This document shows positions 40,700 to 51,070 of a stretch of DNA of 64,000 nt, one piece after another (the stretch's first letter is position 1; the number at the start of each line of letters is the position of its first letter). This DNA comes from Clarkia xantiana subsp. parviflora (taxonomy: Eukaryota; Streptophyta; Magnoliopsida; Myrtales; Onagraceae). The stretch lies in contig JAPTYO010000008.1 in assembly GCA_036873135.1 (NCBI GenBank), positions 36,032,819 through 36,096,818 on the forward strand, given 5' to 3'. The notes beneath the pieces are model-generated. The model had not been told where the DNA came from. It saw only the letters and a list, made by a program, of their open reading frames with translations, and did no database searches. The translations under genes were made by a program, and so were the position numbers.

Positions 40700-41669
40700 C
40701 AACACGAGACGAGAGAGAATACGGAAAAGACGCTCTCTCAATAACTGAAAGGAGCCACAGAGCATCCAATGTTTCACACTGTACTTGGTTTCTCCATAAT
40801 ACTATCACTATCTCTTCTTCTTCATCATCCTCCAATTTTCTTTTTGAACTTTTTCTCTGGATATCCTCCTCCTATTATTTTCTTCTGCCTTCTCTGAGGT
40901 GAGGAGAGGAGGACATATATTCCCCCTTTCTTATTCACCGGCTGGCTGGCTCCGCATAGAAGAATAATCCCATCCCATTATTTTATTTTTATAATAAATA
41001 AATAAATAATATCGGCGTGACCATTGACGAGTTTACAGTTGGACTGCGGTGGGTGAGTCGCTCGCTCTTCTTCATAATCGAAGCCGATTTATTTCATCGT
41101 CAAATAATATTATCAATAACCATCAAACAAACGTAAGCTTACTGTCTCTCTCAAATATCTCTTCTTCTTTGTTATGTTCCCTCCTTGATCTTAGGAGGCT
41201 CTTCTTCTATTTTAGACAAATCTCTCTATCCCTCACACACACTCTTTCTCTCCATTCTCTGCGCCTCCTAAATAGGTAGGTAATAAATTAGCATCTTCAT
41301 CCCTTTATTCGTGGAGTGTGATTTATTTTTTATAATTAATTAACTAAAAGTTGATAAATTAGCATTTTTCTTTCGATTTTTATTATATGCTGGGTTTAGG
41401 GTTTAGATGTGAAGTGGGTAATCAATGTTTTCATTTATCGTCCCAGTGTGATCTGATTGATGGTCCCTCCCAGCTAAATGTAATCGACCCAACTTTGTCC
41501 TATTTTATAGCTGTATGGCAGAAGAAAGCTTTTTATTTTTTAAGAAAATATTTTGTCTGTTGGAGTTGGTGGATAAGAAATTGTGATTTATACAGCTGGA
41601 TTGGAGGAAAGGGAAAGTGCGTCCACAAGGATTAGAGCAGCAGTAAAGTCAAGGCCTAAATCGATTCCG
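40700..41669 (+). promoter_or_regulatory. Probable promoter and 5' UTR of the epimerase gene
   Basis: Pyrimidine-rich leader-like sequence (40795-40860 and 41060-41275, many CTTCTTC runs) precedes a plausible 5' UTR intron: donor AATAG then GTAGGTAATAA near 41277, acceptor TTATACAG ending at 41595. Transcript ends are not determined. I give no single TATA box. Confidence 0.4.
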
Positions 41670-43833
41670 ATGCCACTGAATTTGGTTAATGATTCAAATG
41701 GAATGCCCAGGATTATACTATCTGAGCAGTCTGGATCAACTGCAGAGGTATGTGTATGTTTGCTTTGATTGGATTGGATTGGATTATATTTGTCTAGCCT
41801 TGTATGTGTTTTGATTGTTTCAGTTTTAGAGGAAAGATCATGAATTGTTCTAAAAATGTTAATTTTTTTCACCATCAATTGAAACTATTTTGCAACTGTT
41901 GTAATAGAATCAGAACTTTGAATTTGGTATGTTGTAAATTCTCAGAGTTAGCAACCACATCCTAAATTGAACTGAAAATCTCTATTTGTAAATACCATGT
42001 TCTTTTACCTCAATACAACGAATTACTTTCAACATATCTGTGTTGTTTGCTAAATTATGATGAATTCTAGTTGGTTTCCAGAAACTAATTGAACATCAAT
42101 GTCTCTTTCTTGTTTTTTTTTTTTTTTTGCAGGTGCTTCTCTATGGTGGGCAGGTGATTTCCTGGAAGAATGAGCGACGAGAGGAGCTTCTCTTTATGAC
42201 AAATACTAAGGTAGAAACCTAAAGCAGATGATAAAGAACATGTCCTTGCATTCCAAACATTCTGTTGCTAAGAAACTTATTATTTTTTTTTTTTTTTGCA
42301 GAACTCGTGGAAACCGCCTAAAGCGCTCAGGGGGGGCATACCAATATGCTTTCCTCAGGTGGGTGTTTAGTTTAGTAAGTACAAGTTTAAAAGCAGCAAA
42401 GAAAAACCGGATTTCATCGACTAATGCTTTACAGCTTGGTGGTTCATTTGCAGTTTGGAAGTTATGGCACACTGGAGCAGCATGGATTTGCAAAGAACAG
42501 GGTATGGTCAATTGACACTGATCCTTCTCCTCTGCAACTCATTGAGAATCAGTCATCAGTGGACCTGATATTGAAGTCCACAGAAGAGGACCTCAAGCTC
42601 TGGCCACGTAGGTATGCTTATTAACCTCGTAATTCAACCTACATGGCTAATTAATTGAATCATTCCGATTAAGGGCGAGTTTCTCTAAACAGCTCGTGGA
42701 TACCTTTTTTTTTAACAGCTTTGAGTTGCGGCTTCGCATTTCCCTTAGTGCTGGGAAGCTGAGCATGATCCCTCGTGTTAGGAACACCGATAACAAGCCA
42801 TTCACTTTTGCAATTGCACTGAGCAACTACCTCTCTGTCTCAGATGTCAGGTTTGTTTCACCGACTCATTGTCAAGATTCTAAATGCACCTTCCAAGCAT
42901 AAAAATGTAAATTTGAACACTTATTTCATAAGAAGCATATGGTCAACCATATCTGTTGTTCTTGTGGTATTTTGCAAATAGAAACAAAAAAGAAGAATCT
43001 TGTGTTAATTGATGAGTTTTGTTAAGTTTGTATATTTGTTTTTGAAGCAACTGTCTCATAGATAAAATGGTTGGATTTGCAGTGAAGTGCGCGTCGAAGG
43101 ACTGGAGACACTAGACTACTTCGACAATCTGATGCAGAAAGAAAGGTGCACCGAGCAAGCTGATGCAATAACGTTTGATGGCGAGGTTATTCTCTTAGAT
43201 TTTTAGTTTCACTTGATTGGAGAATTCTAATAAAATACGTAATTTTGTGTAAAAGAATGATGAAAGCGTTAACTTTTTCAGGAAAATCAACAGTTTCGTG
43301 AAATAGTGAAAGATGCAACTTTTACACAACATTTCCCACTAAATATCACAAGTCATAGTATTTCTGTCTTCTGATAATGTTTCAATGGCATCTTTGTTTA
43401 GATTGATAGGGTTTATTTGAGCACCCCACCAAAAATTGCTATCATAGACCATGAAAAGAAGAGAACTTACGTGCTGCGTAAAGATGGGATGCCCGATGCA
43501 GGTACAAATAACTGATCTTGTCTCGTATTTGTTTGAATCATTTTATCGAACTAAGTGACTTACGCTCCAAGAAATCTTTTTTATTTTCTGGGTGCAGTTG
43601 TGTGGAACCCATGGGACAAAAAGACTAAAGCACTTGACTTGGGAGATGAAGATTACAAAACTATGCTTCGTGTAGACTCAGCTGCAATTGAAACCCCGAT
43701 CTCACTGAAACCCTTCGAAGAATGGACAGGCCGCCAGGAGCTTTCCACAGTATCATCGAGTTACTTCAGTGGGCAACTCGATCCTCGAAAGGTCCTTCAC
43801 GGATTCCACTTTCCTCACATGGAGGGTAAATAA
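41670..43833 (+). CDS. Glucose-6-phosphate 1-epimerase-like protein (aldose 1-epimerase family)
   Basis: Interconverts alpha and beta forms of glucose 6-phosphate in this family; likely cytosolic, as I see no transit peptide. Coding exons: 41670-41747, 42133-42210, 42302-42358, 42454-42611, 42719-42850, 43083-43185, 43402-43501, 43598-43833. Total 942 bases, 313 residues, all junctions GT..AG and in phase. Landmarks: VLLYGGQVISWKN, ALRGGIPICFPQFGSYG, TLEQHGFAKNRVW (the His in QHGFA is the likely catalytic base), VRVEGLETLDYFDNLMQ, TEQADAITFDG, GMPDAVVWNPWDKK, EDYKTMLRVDSAAIE. The segment where galactose mutarotases have a second His reads ALSNYLSVSD. The start is the first ATG after an assumed 5' UTR intron; the frame is open upstream to 41583. 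No damage seen: the only clear host gene here. Confidence 0.93.
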
Positions 43834-44589
43834 TTTCGCCCGATAAATATATATATTATATACATAAGCAGTGTACTTTCTATATTCTGCTGTATAAGAT
43901 GAACAGAAGCAGATTTTTTTTCTGTGGTATTGGCTGTGTTTTCTGGGTCAATATGTAAGAAAGAAGAGAGGAACAAGTACTAGGTTTAGGAGTTTGTCTT
44001 GTTTAGAAGTGTATCTTTGATCCAAAAACGTTCTATGAACAAGTTTATGCCGTATAAAAGTATTTATAGTCTCAAAAATTGCATATTGGAAGTCTCCATG
44101 GATGATGATTATCATATTGCTGTTATCATGAAACTTCGATTGGGTTTTGCTAATTTTTTTGCAGCAGATTCTACAAAAATCGTGGGATGTTGTCTGTATG
44201 GCTGCATTTAACAGATAAACATTGCGTCATGGTTTTAGATTCCAATTGGAGTTGCTGAAAGCACAGCTGTTGCTAGTATGAGGCCTCTGTTATGGTATTA
44301 TATAGTATAAGGGGTCTTAACATAGAGTATGATAATTGAGGGGCTAAAGTGATATAATAATAGCTAGAGGGTAAATGAGTATTAGGGTTATTAGCAATAT
44401 ATATGCAGCGTTCTATAAGAAGAAAGAGGTATGAAATGAATGAGGGATGATTCAGGTGAAAGATGTTATTAGCTTGGTTAATGGTGTGCATGAGGACACA
44501 TGTGAAAGTAATGTCCATGAGGCATCTAAGACAGATTTATATTTACTTTTGGAGTTTTAACTAAGTGATACAGTTGTAGACGTGATATA
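43834..44589. other. 3' UTR and intergenic sequence of the epimerase gene
   Basis: AT-rich, no gene. A block at about 44283-44365 (ATTATATAGTATAAG..AATTGAGGGGCTAAAGTGAT) recurs at about 45080-45150. Confidence 0.5.
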
Positions 44590-44770
44590 GGAGAAATTCT
44601 TGGATACGCCGCATCCACCACCTGTATGACAAGTGGTGGCCCTTCAACCACTTAAATTAAAACAAGTGGCAATACAATTGTTACTTTACGCCACTTGTCA
44701 AGTATTTAGTATCTAAATGTCCACCACCTGTATGACAGGTGGCGGATGCGGGGTATCCAAGAATTTCTCC
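44590..44770. mobile_element. Small MITE with ~50-bp terminal inverted repeats
   Basis: 181 bp. The left end GGAGAAATTCTTGGATACGC is inverted at the right end, and the match extends through CACCACCTGTATGACA, about 50 bp with few mismatches. Flanked by GTGATATA (44582-44589, 44771-44778). No coding. The 8-bp duplication (possibly 9) fits hAT or Mutator MITEs. Confidence 0.88.
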
Positions 44771-44778
44771 GTGATATA

Positions 44779-45170
44779 GTTGTAGAGTATTGTGATTCTT
44801 TTTGCATCAATTGAAGCTTATATGCGTTTTCTACTTCTAAAGATGACTTTTACAAAAGCTCGCAAATGATACTTGACTTGGCTGACAACCCAAGTCTAAA
44901 GCATGTAAGTTGTGGTGGCTATTTCATTATAAGATGGACAATCATGTACAATTGTGATGATTTCAACGGTCCTGAAAATTCTCAGATCGCATTCACCTTC
45001 ATGTGGTCATGTATTCAAGATTATGATGTGTTGAATGATTTCAGACACCTTGATGGCAATGTATATTTACGCGAAAGGCTATGTTATTATATAGTATAAG
45101 AGCCTTAATATATAGTATAATAATTGAGGGGCTAAAGTGATATAATAGATTATTATTGTTATCGTTAGTC
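44779..45170. other. Intergenic AT-rich sequence with a second copy of a ~75-bp block
   Basis: About 45080-45150 repeats 44283-44365 in the same orientation (TTATTATATAGTATAAG, AATTGAGGGGCTAAAGTGATA). Nothing else is recognised. Confidence 0.5.
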
Positions 45171-45957
45171 ACGACGATATTGTTGAAATAAGAACGATTA
45201 CAAGCTACAAAATAGAAAAGAACCGCTCTGGGGGGGCTGGTTAACATCTAATTCCCGAAAAAGTAGAGCAAGTACTAACATAACAACGAAAACAAAGATA
45301 ACAGAGCAAGAACCAAAAATACAACTGATAGTAAACAAGCTAGAACACCATATCGACTTAATGGTAACGAAGACCCTAGGAAATGATAGCAGCTTGGTGA
45401 GGAGGATTCCAACTGATACAGCACTGCGTTCAGCCCTTCAGAGAAGAAAAGAACCTCCATCAAGGGTGACATAGCTAACAGAGGACCTGCAGAACAAGCG
45501 ATACCAGACAGGAACCATAGTAAATCTGAAACAGAAACAACTCCATATACATACAAAGATGACTGCATGATCGGTGTAGAGATTTCTAATTGGTAGTGGC
45601 TTGGCGAAACCAGACTACCAAAGCGCCCCAGTCTGTGGAACATCCGCGAAGGACTAGCGCATGTAGCGGGTGCCGAAGAAATAGTATGTTTCTCCGTTAG
45701 GAGAAAGGTTTGATAGGATGCGACCGCAGTCGTATCTTGGGTACCCCGAAGGGTTAATATCGTGCAGTGGTTTGTGTGATCAACGGAGCGTTGGTTCTGA
45801 CGAGCTATGAGTCTAACTGGAAAGGATAGGTGAAGGGGATTAGTGGGCTGGGCCTCCGTCAAAGTATAGGCGAGTTTGAGCTTGAAACGGTGAACAACAT
45901 CAACAGCGACACGTGGGGGAGCGAGGACGGCGGGCGATAGGCGAGGAGGCGATCCAT
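45171..45957 (-). other. Unclassified sequence, possible retroposon 3' part
   Basis: On minus there is an open frame of 276 codons (46105-45275). It begins in the GC-rich repeat and ends in a hydrophobic run (VLACLLSVVFLVLALLSLF), with no family recognised. The minus-strand T-rich stretch and a short (TAATAA)-like tail around 45155-45165 look a little like the 3' end of a LINE, but no RT sequence is near. I do not call a gene. Confidence 0.25.
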
Positions 45958-46050
45958 GGTGGCGCGTCGCGGCGAGCGGTGGCGCGTCGCGGCGAGCGGT
46001 GGCGCGTCGCGGCGAGCGGTGGCGTGTCGCGGCGAGTGGTGGCGCGTGGG
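45958..46050. repeat. GC-rich 20-bp tandem repeat, about 4 units
   Basis: Unit GGCGCGTCGCGGCGAGCGGT, three identical and one slightly changed copy, then a partial. The following 46060-46300 is rich in GCGTGTGGCGTG-type words. It encodes only a repetitive Arg/Ala/Pro string. Confidence 0.85.
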
Positions 46051-46339
46051 GTGGTATGACAACGTGTGGCGATGCGTGGGATGGAGTGGGCTGTAGGTCG
46101 CGCACTGAGGTACTTGGTCAGTACCCTACCGACTCCCAGGGGGCGTTAGTGATGGTGAAATGCGCGTGGATGCGCGTGTTGTGGCGTGTGGGGTGGCGCA
46201 TGGTGGGGCTTGTGGTCGCGTGGGGAGGTGTGTGAAGGCGCGTTATGGCGCGTGGTGGTGTGTGTAGGCGCGTTGTGAGCACGCGACCGACGCGTTTGGG
46301 AGAAGAGGTGATGTTCGTCGGTGGGTCGGAATGCCCGAC

Positions 46340-46930
46340 TGTTGGATTTAGGGGATATAACTACATAATAAAACAAGTGTACATGCCAGTTAAACTAATT
46401 ACGCAACGGAATAAGAGGCATATATCAGTTTAGTTTTCCGTAGCCCAAGATCGTCACGAGGGAGTTCGCGATCTGTTGGACGGTGTCCCGCGGGAACCCT
46501 TGTTTAAGAGAAATCCACATGCAATGGTCTCCACATCAAAGCCTCTTCAATAGGGGATGGATCTCTGGGGTGGGGTAAATTGTTGACACAATTTCGGCAC
46601 CTCCTTGTTGGATTTTTGGTTCGGACGAAACTTATTAGAGTGAGGGAGAGGGATTTCTTTTGTCTCAACTAAAAGGGAGAAGACTGATTAACCCTAATAA
46701 ATCCCTTAACAACTCCTACTTATAAGAGGAGGTGAGCAAAGCCCACCTAGGGCTTTTCCCTTCAATTCGGCCAAACCAATGCAGCAATTGGACTTGGCCC
46801 ATTTATGGCTCATAGGGATTTTGGCTTGACCCAAAATCCTTTATGTGCCTCACATCAATTATGCTTAATATGTTGGGCTTATATTAATGAGCTCCTTATT
46901 ACGGCGGCCCATATACACCAAATGCCAACA
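46340..46930 (-). repeat. Copia-family LTR, minus orientation
   Basis: 591 bp; on plus it starts TGTTGGATTTAGG and ends CCAAATGCCAACA. Its reverse complement starts TGTTGGCATTTGG like the LTR at 58742-59340, and it shares blocks with 5455-6053. Minus-strand TATA in CTTATAAG (about 46720-46727). GCTCCCACTCGTCGG to the right is the purine tract in minus orientation, so it is a 3' LTR. Confidence 0.85.
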
Positions 46931-47780
46931 GCTCCCACTCGTCGGAATGGGAGGGCGCCTATTAATATGTTGTCGACCAACACATCAATATCCATTCAAT
47001 GATCCAATCAAGTTCCCATATTGTTCATACGAGGTTGTCATGCGACTAGAAGACACAAACAGACATCCTACTACTCAACATTTAAGAGTGTTGTAGCGTC
47101 CGCGGAACGTTGATTCCCTATATGTTATCAACCTGTTACTTCTCCGTGCTGCGTTGTACCCTTGGTCAAATGTCATTCTCCAATTGTCTGGTTTCCACAA
47201 AGGAGTACTTCTCCAAGGCATCCGCACAAGTATTCACAACCTTTTCAACTAATATCTGGTTGGTGGTCACCTAGTGAATACAAGATTCAGAGAATGACAG
47301 ATGTGCACGACCATCCCAATCGTTCATATTCTTAGTCAAACTCAACTGGTGCCCAAAACGTGGTCACTTGGCCTTTTTGTTCAGCGCTACGCTCGTAGGC
47401 TTAGGAGCGACATTGAGCCCAACTTTGGATATGAATTCCGAGTGATAAGGGTACTTCGGGTATTGCTTCAATCAGCACCCGTGATCAGTCACACGCTTAA
47501 AGTGAAGAAGTTTGTGCCCTTCAGAATCTCAGAAGATTCCGTCTAACACAACCGAGTCTGACCCCGTGGTCGAACATGGAACGCGCAGAATGAAGTGCGC
47601 GTCGATAGCATAACCTGAACTTATTTTATGTCAGGAATGGGAATTTCATATGCTATCGTTGATTTTCATCTAGCCTAGAATGTGGTAGTAGACGAACATA
47701 GTTCATCACCACGATCTGCAAAACTTTGATTGTGTCGTGTTACCCCGAAACAAAATGATCGTTTTGTATAACTAGGTTTC
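46931..47780 (-). mobile_element. Copia fragment: 3' non-coding region only, minus orientation
   Basis: Matches the reverse complement of about 57880-58741 and, on minus, 6054-6900, with landmarks TCCGCGGAACGTTGATTC, CCAAGGCATCCGCACAAG and ACGCGC..GTCGATAGCATA. It breaks off near 47780, where copia integrase sequence starts on the other strand. No RNase H or RT belongs to this fragment. Confidence 0.75.
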
Positions 47781-47789
47781 TCTTTCGAA

Positions 47790-48860
47790 ACACTTCTTCG
47801 ACATGGTTAGAACCATGATGTCGCAAATTCAACTTCTGATATCCTTTTAGGATGATGCGTTGTTGACTGTCACTCATGTAGTATACCTTGTTCCTTAAAA
47901 ATCGGTTGACACTACACCATATGAGTTGTGGACTGGTAAAGAGATGGATATTACCAGGCTGCGACGTTGGGGTTGCGCAGCATACACGCATCAAAACGAC
48001 AACCGATTCGGCAAGTTGGGACCTAGAGGTCTGAAAAGTATCTTCATAAGATACTCCGAACACTCTAAAGGATATGTGTTTGTGGCAGCTCAGGAGAATG
48101 GTGGCGTGGTCGAATATGAGTCCAGAGACGTTACGTTTCTTGAGGACGAATTTCCTAAGCTTGGTAACATCAAAACAAATGAAGTATTAATAGAACTTGA
48201 ACATGATGATGATAGTCAGGTCCCACTTACTTCAAGTGGGAGATTTGAGGCAGCAACACCTGTAAATGACATGGTAAATGAGAATGGAGACATTTTCATA
48301 ATATATCCAGTAGGATGAGTCAATCCAACCACACAGATCACAGTTGCTGCAGGTGCGAATCAAGTAGAACCTGATCATCATGTTACTGAACCGTTGGATG
48401 AGAATCCTATAATTCCTCAACTACCTACTGGTAACAGTGGGAGTGGACAACCAACTTAGTTCCTAGACCAAGTGACCGTGGAATTCATCTCGGAGGTAGA
48501 ATCCCGAGACCAAGAGATCGCCCAAGAAATGTTGTAGGTGAAGGTTCAAGTAACGTCCTGATTCCCAGAGGGAGTGTTGTTCATAGTGAGAGCATTGATC
48601 CTAGTGGGAATGTAGTTCTAGATGGAAATAATGAGTCTAGACATAGTCAAAGGCAAAGAGCTTCACCTAAGAAGTGTCCCATCGAGAAGGGTGAGTTATT
48701 CACTATGACTTCAATTGATGAACCGGTAACGGTTAAACAAGCTTTAGAAGGACCTCAGGCAAAGGAATGGAGGAAGAAATTGCATCTATGAAAGCCAATT
48801 CGGTGTGGTCGTTAGTTGATTTTCCTGCTAACCGCAGAGCAACTGGGGCGAAGTAGGTTC
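47790..48860 (+). pseudogene. Copia-3 integrase C-terminal part and linker
   Basis: The segment 47926-48318 reads LWTGKEMDITRLRRWGCAAY, KGYVFVAAQENGGVVEYESR and DVTFLEDEFPKLGNI, matching copia-1 at 2350-1960 almost residue by residue. The catalytic core is absent. The linker (48320-48800) is Ser/Pro-rich and holds stops, for example after ATPVNDMVNENGD and at about 48458. Confidence 0.82.
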
Positions 48861-49740
48861 TGAAATTGAAACTCATTGTTGATAGAAACATTGAGCGATA
48901 CAAAGCTCGACTGGTTACGAACGGATATACCCAACTCCACGGAGTGGACTTTGATGAGACATATTCACCGACTGTGCAATACACCACGGTCCGGGCTATC
49001 TTGGCCCTAGTTTCAAGCCTCGATCTCGAGCTGCACCAAATGGATGTTAAGACTGCCTTCCTTCATGGGAATTTGGAGGAAGAGATCTACATGGAGCAAG
49101 CGGGGGGTTTCATATCCCCTGGAAATGAACGTAAAGCTTATAAACTCTAAAGATCGATCTATTGTCTTAAAAAATCCTCTCGGCAATGGTATCGCAGGTT
49201 CCACAAGGAAATCGTCGGTACCGGAATCGTGAATCTTCATGAGGATCCATGCGTGTACACTAAGACCTCTGAGTCGAAGTATGTTAACTTGACATTTTAT
49301 GTCGATGACATACTCATTTCCGCGAACAATGTGAGTTATTTGAATAAATCAAAGTCCTGGCTAGCATCTGTATTTGAGATGAAAGATATGAGAGAAGCCA
49401 CGTACATCCTGCGCATTAAGATTGTTAGGGATCGAGCTTCTCGTAACTATGTCTTTCTCAAGAATCCTATATCAACAAATTGTTGAGAATGTTCAATCTC
49501 TACGGTGCTAAACCCGTGGATACGCCGGTTGTGTTTGGGAGTGCGATATCGAAGCGTGACGACCCAAAAGACCAAGTAGAGCGTGAAAAGATAAAAATTG
49601 TAGAGTACCTCAGTATGGTAGGCAGTATGATGTACGTCATGCAATGCACTCGTCCAGAAATCTGTTACGTTGTGGGTTTAGTAGCACGTTTCCAATCAAA
49701 CCCTGGTTATCAACATTTACGAGCCGCGAAATAAATTATT
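48780..49740 (+). pseudogene. Copia-3 reverse transcriptase
   Basis: Starts MKANSVWSLVDFPANRRATG, with a stop (TAG) at about 48855, then 48866-49150: ERYKARLVTNGYTQLHGVDF, DETYSPTVQYTTVRAILALV, MDVKTAFLHGNLEEEIYMEQ. The catalytic box (about 49297-49325) is YVDDILISAN, intact. The last part has MKDMREATYILRIKI and MQCTRPEICYVVGLVARF. Three frame changes or stops make it inactive, but it is the best kept RT of the copia copies here. Confidence 0.88.
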
Positions 49741-49816
49741 CGATATCTGAAAGGTACGGCTGACTACGGACTGTGCTATGAGGGTAGTAAGCTTGAATTG
49801 ACTGGGTACAGTGACG

Positions 49817-49821
49817 CCGAC
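49817..49821. repeat. Tat-C target site duplication, left copy
   Basis: CCGAC, matched at 57172-57176. Confidence 0.88.
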
Positions 49822-50527
49822 TTTTGGGATCAAAATGACGTGGCTTGAACTTCTGATCATGGACTTCGAGATCTCGCCTGTGGTTAGCTCCTTTAGTTGT
49901 CTGTGTCGACATCGGGGTGACTTAGTTTCCTTTAGGTGCTTTGTGAAAGGCGGGGACCTGAAAAGGGGTGGGGATGGCCCCTAATTCCACTCTGAATCTT
50001 AAGTCAGTAATGGAATATAAGAGAGTACTTTAAGAAGTATCTGAATGCAAGTAAGTAAATAATGAAAGTGTTCCCCTATTTATAGAGGAAATGTACAAAC
50101 TTTAAATGGCGGCTACCCTCTTAGGAGGGTTTCTTTCCAGAGTCGGTCTCACGCCACCTCACGTTTCCTTAGCTAGGAAGGTTTCCTTCTGGCGGTTGAA
50201 GCAGGTCGCCACATGTCCCTTCCTTAAGAGGAAGGGTTTCCTTTAAAGCGGCAAGTCAGATTGCCCGTTGTCCTTTCCTTAAGAGGAAGGTTTCTTCAAT
50301 AATACTTGGCTGTCAACTCGACTCTTGCCTTAGACGATGAGTTTGGAGATTGACTGGTCGTCGGTCTTTGAAGACCTTGAATGTCGACCTTCACAATATT
50401 TGGTGTCGACCATCTTTCTTGGTTTTGACATTCTGAGCGTGATTAGTCGTCGACCTTCTTTGGAGGTCTCGACTTATATGCTCTCGAATTGTACACACTG
50501 GTCCATTCTTAAGATCGTAACAAAACA
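49822..50527 (-). repeat. Tat-C 3' LTR
   Basis: 706 bp; on plus from TTTTGGGATCAAAATG to GATCGTAACAAAACA. The terminal TGTTGGG of the other LTR is TTTTGGG here. The minus-strand TATA box is in CTATTTATAG (about 50078-50087, plus strand). On the right, CTTGCCTCCGAGA is the purine tract CTCGGAGGCAAG in minus orientation. Confidence 0.9.
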
Positions 50528-50863
50528 CTTGCCTCCGAGACTTAAGTCGTCGGCTTCTCGTGAAGAAGAGGTCTTAAGTCGAGTATTGATCCAGTAGTTC
50601 CCATTGTCGGGCGATATATCTGGTCGATTTGTCGTCTTTAGACTTTATCGGTGTCTTGAGTCGAGGTTTAGATCCTCAGGCGAGATTAGGGTCTCTTCAA
50701 TCGAGTTGGTGATCTGCATTCCTAACCTTTAGATGGCTTTGAGAAGCTCAATACTCACAACAATTATATTTGCACAACGGTAATGTTGTCAATAATTACA
50801 CCAATGAATGATGGCCTCGGGAAAACTTCCTTAGGAAGATATCTTGGGTAGTGGAAACTTTGG

Positions 50864-50871
50864 TATAAATA
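50864..50871 (+). promoter_or_regulatory. TATA box of Tat-C antisense gene
   Basis: TATAAATA on plus, about 200 bp before the proposed ATG at 51071 and outside the LTR. It is in the same place relative to the antisense gene as in Tat-A and Tat-B. Confidence 0.6.
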
Positions 50872-51070
50872 CTACTATTTCACTCATAGTTTTCACCTTT
50901 TTCTCCTGTTGTTATTCACTCTAGCGAATCAATATAGTGCTTTCTTTATCAATCCCAATTCTCCGCACTCCTACTCTCTCGAGGAAAGAATCTTAGTCGG
51001 AGTCGCCACTACTGGTCCTTCAGACCCTGATCGAGAAGCGTATTTTTTGCGATCGCTTTCTAGAACTCCG

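Noticed and set aside
45275..46105. 276-codon minus-strand open frame
   Set aside because: The first third translates a GC-rich 20-bp repeat, no domain is recognised, and no splice or promoter context supports it.
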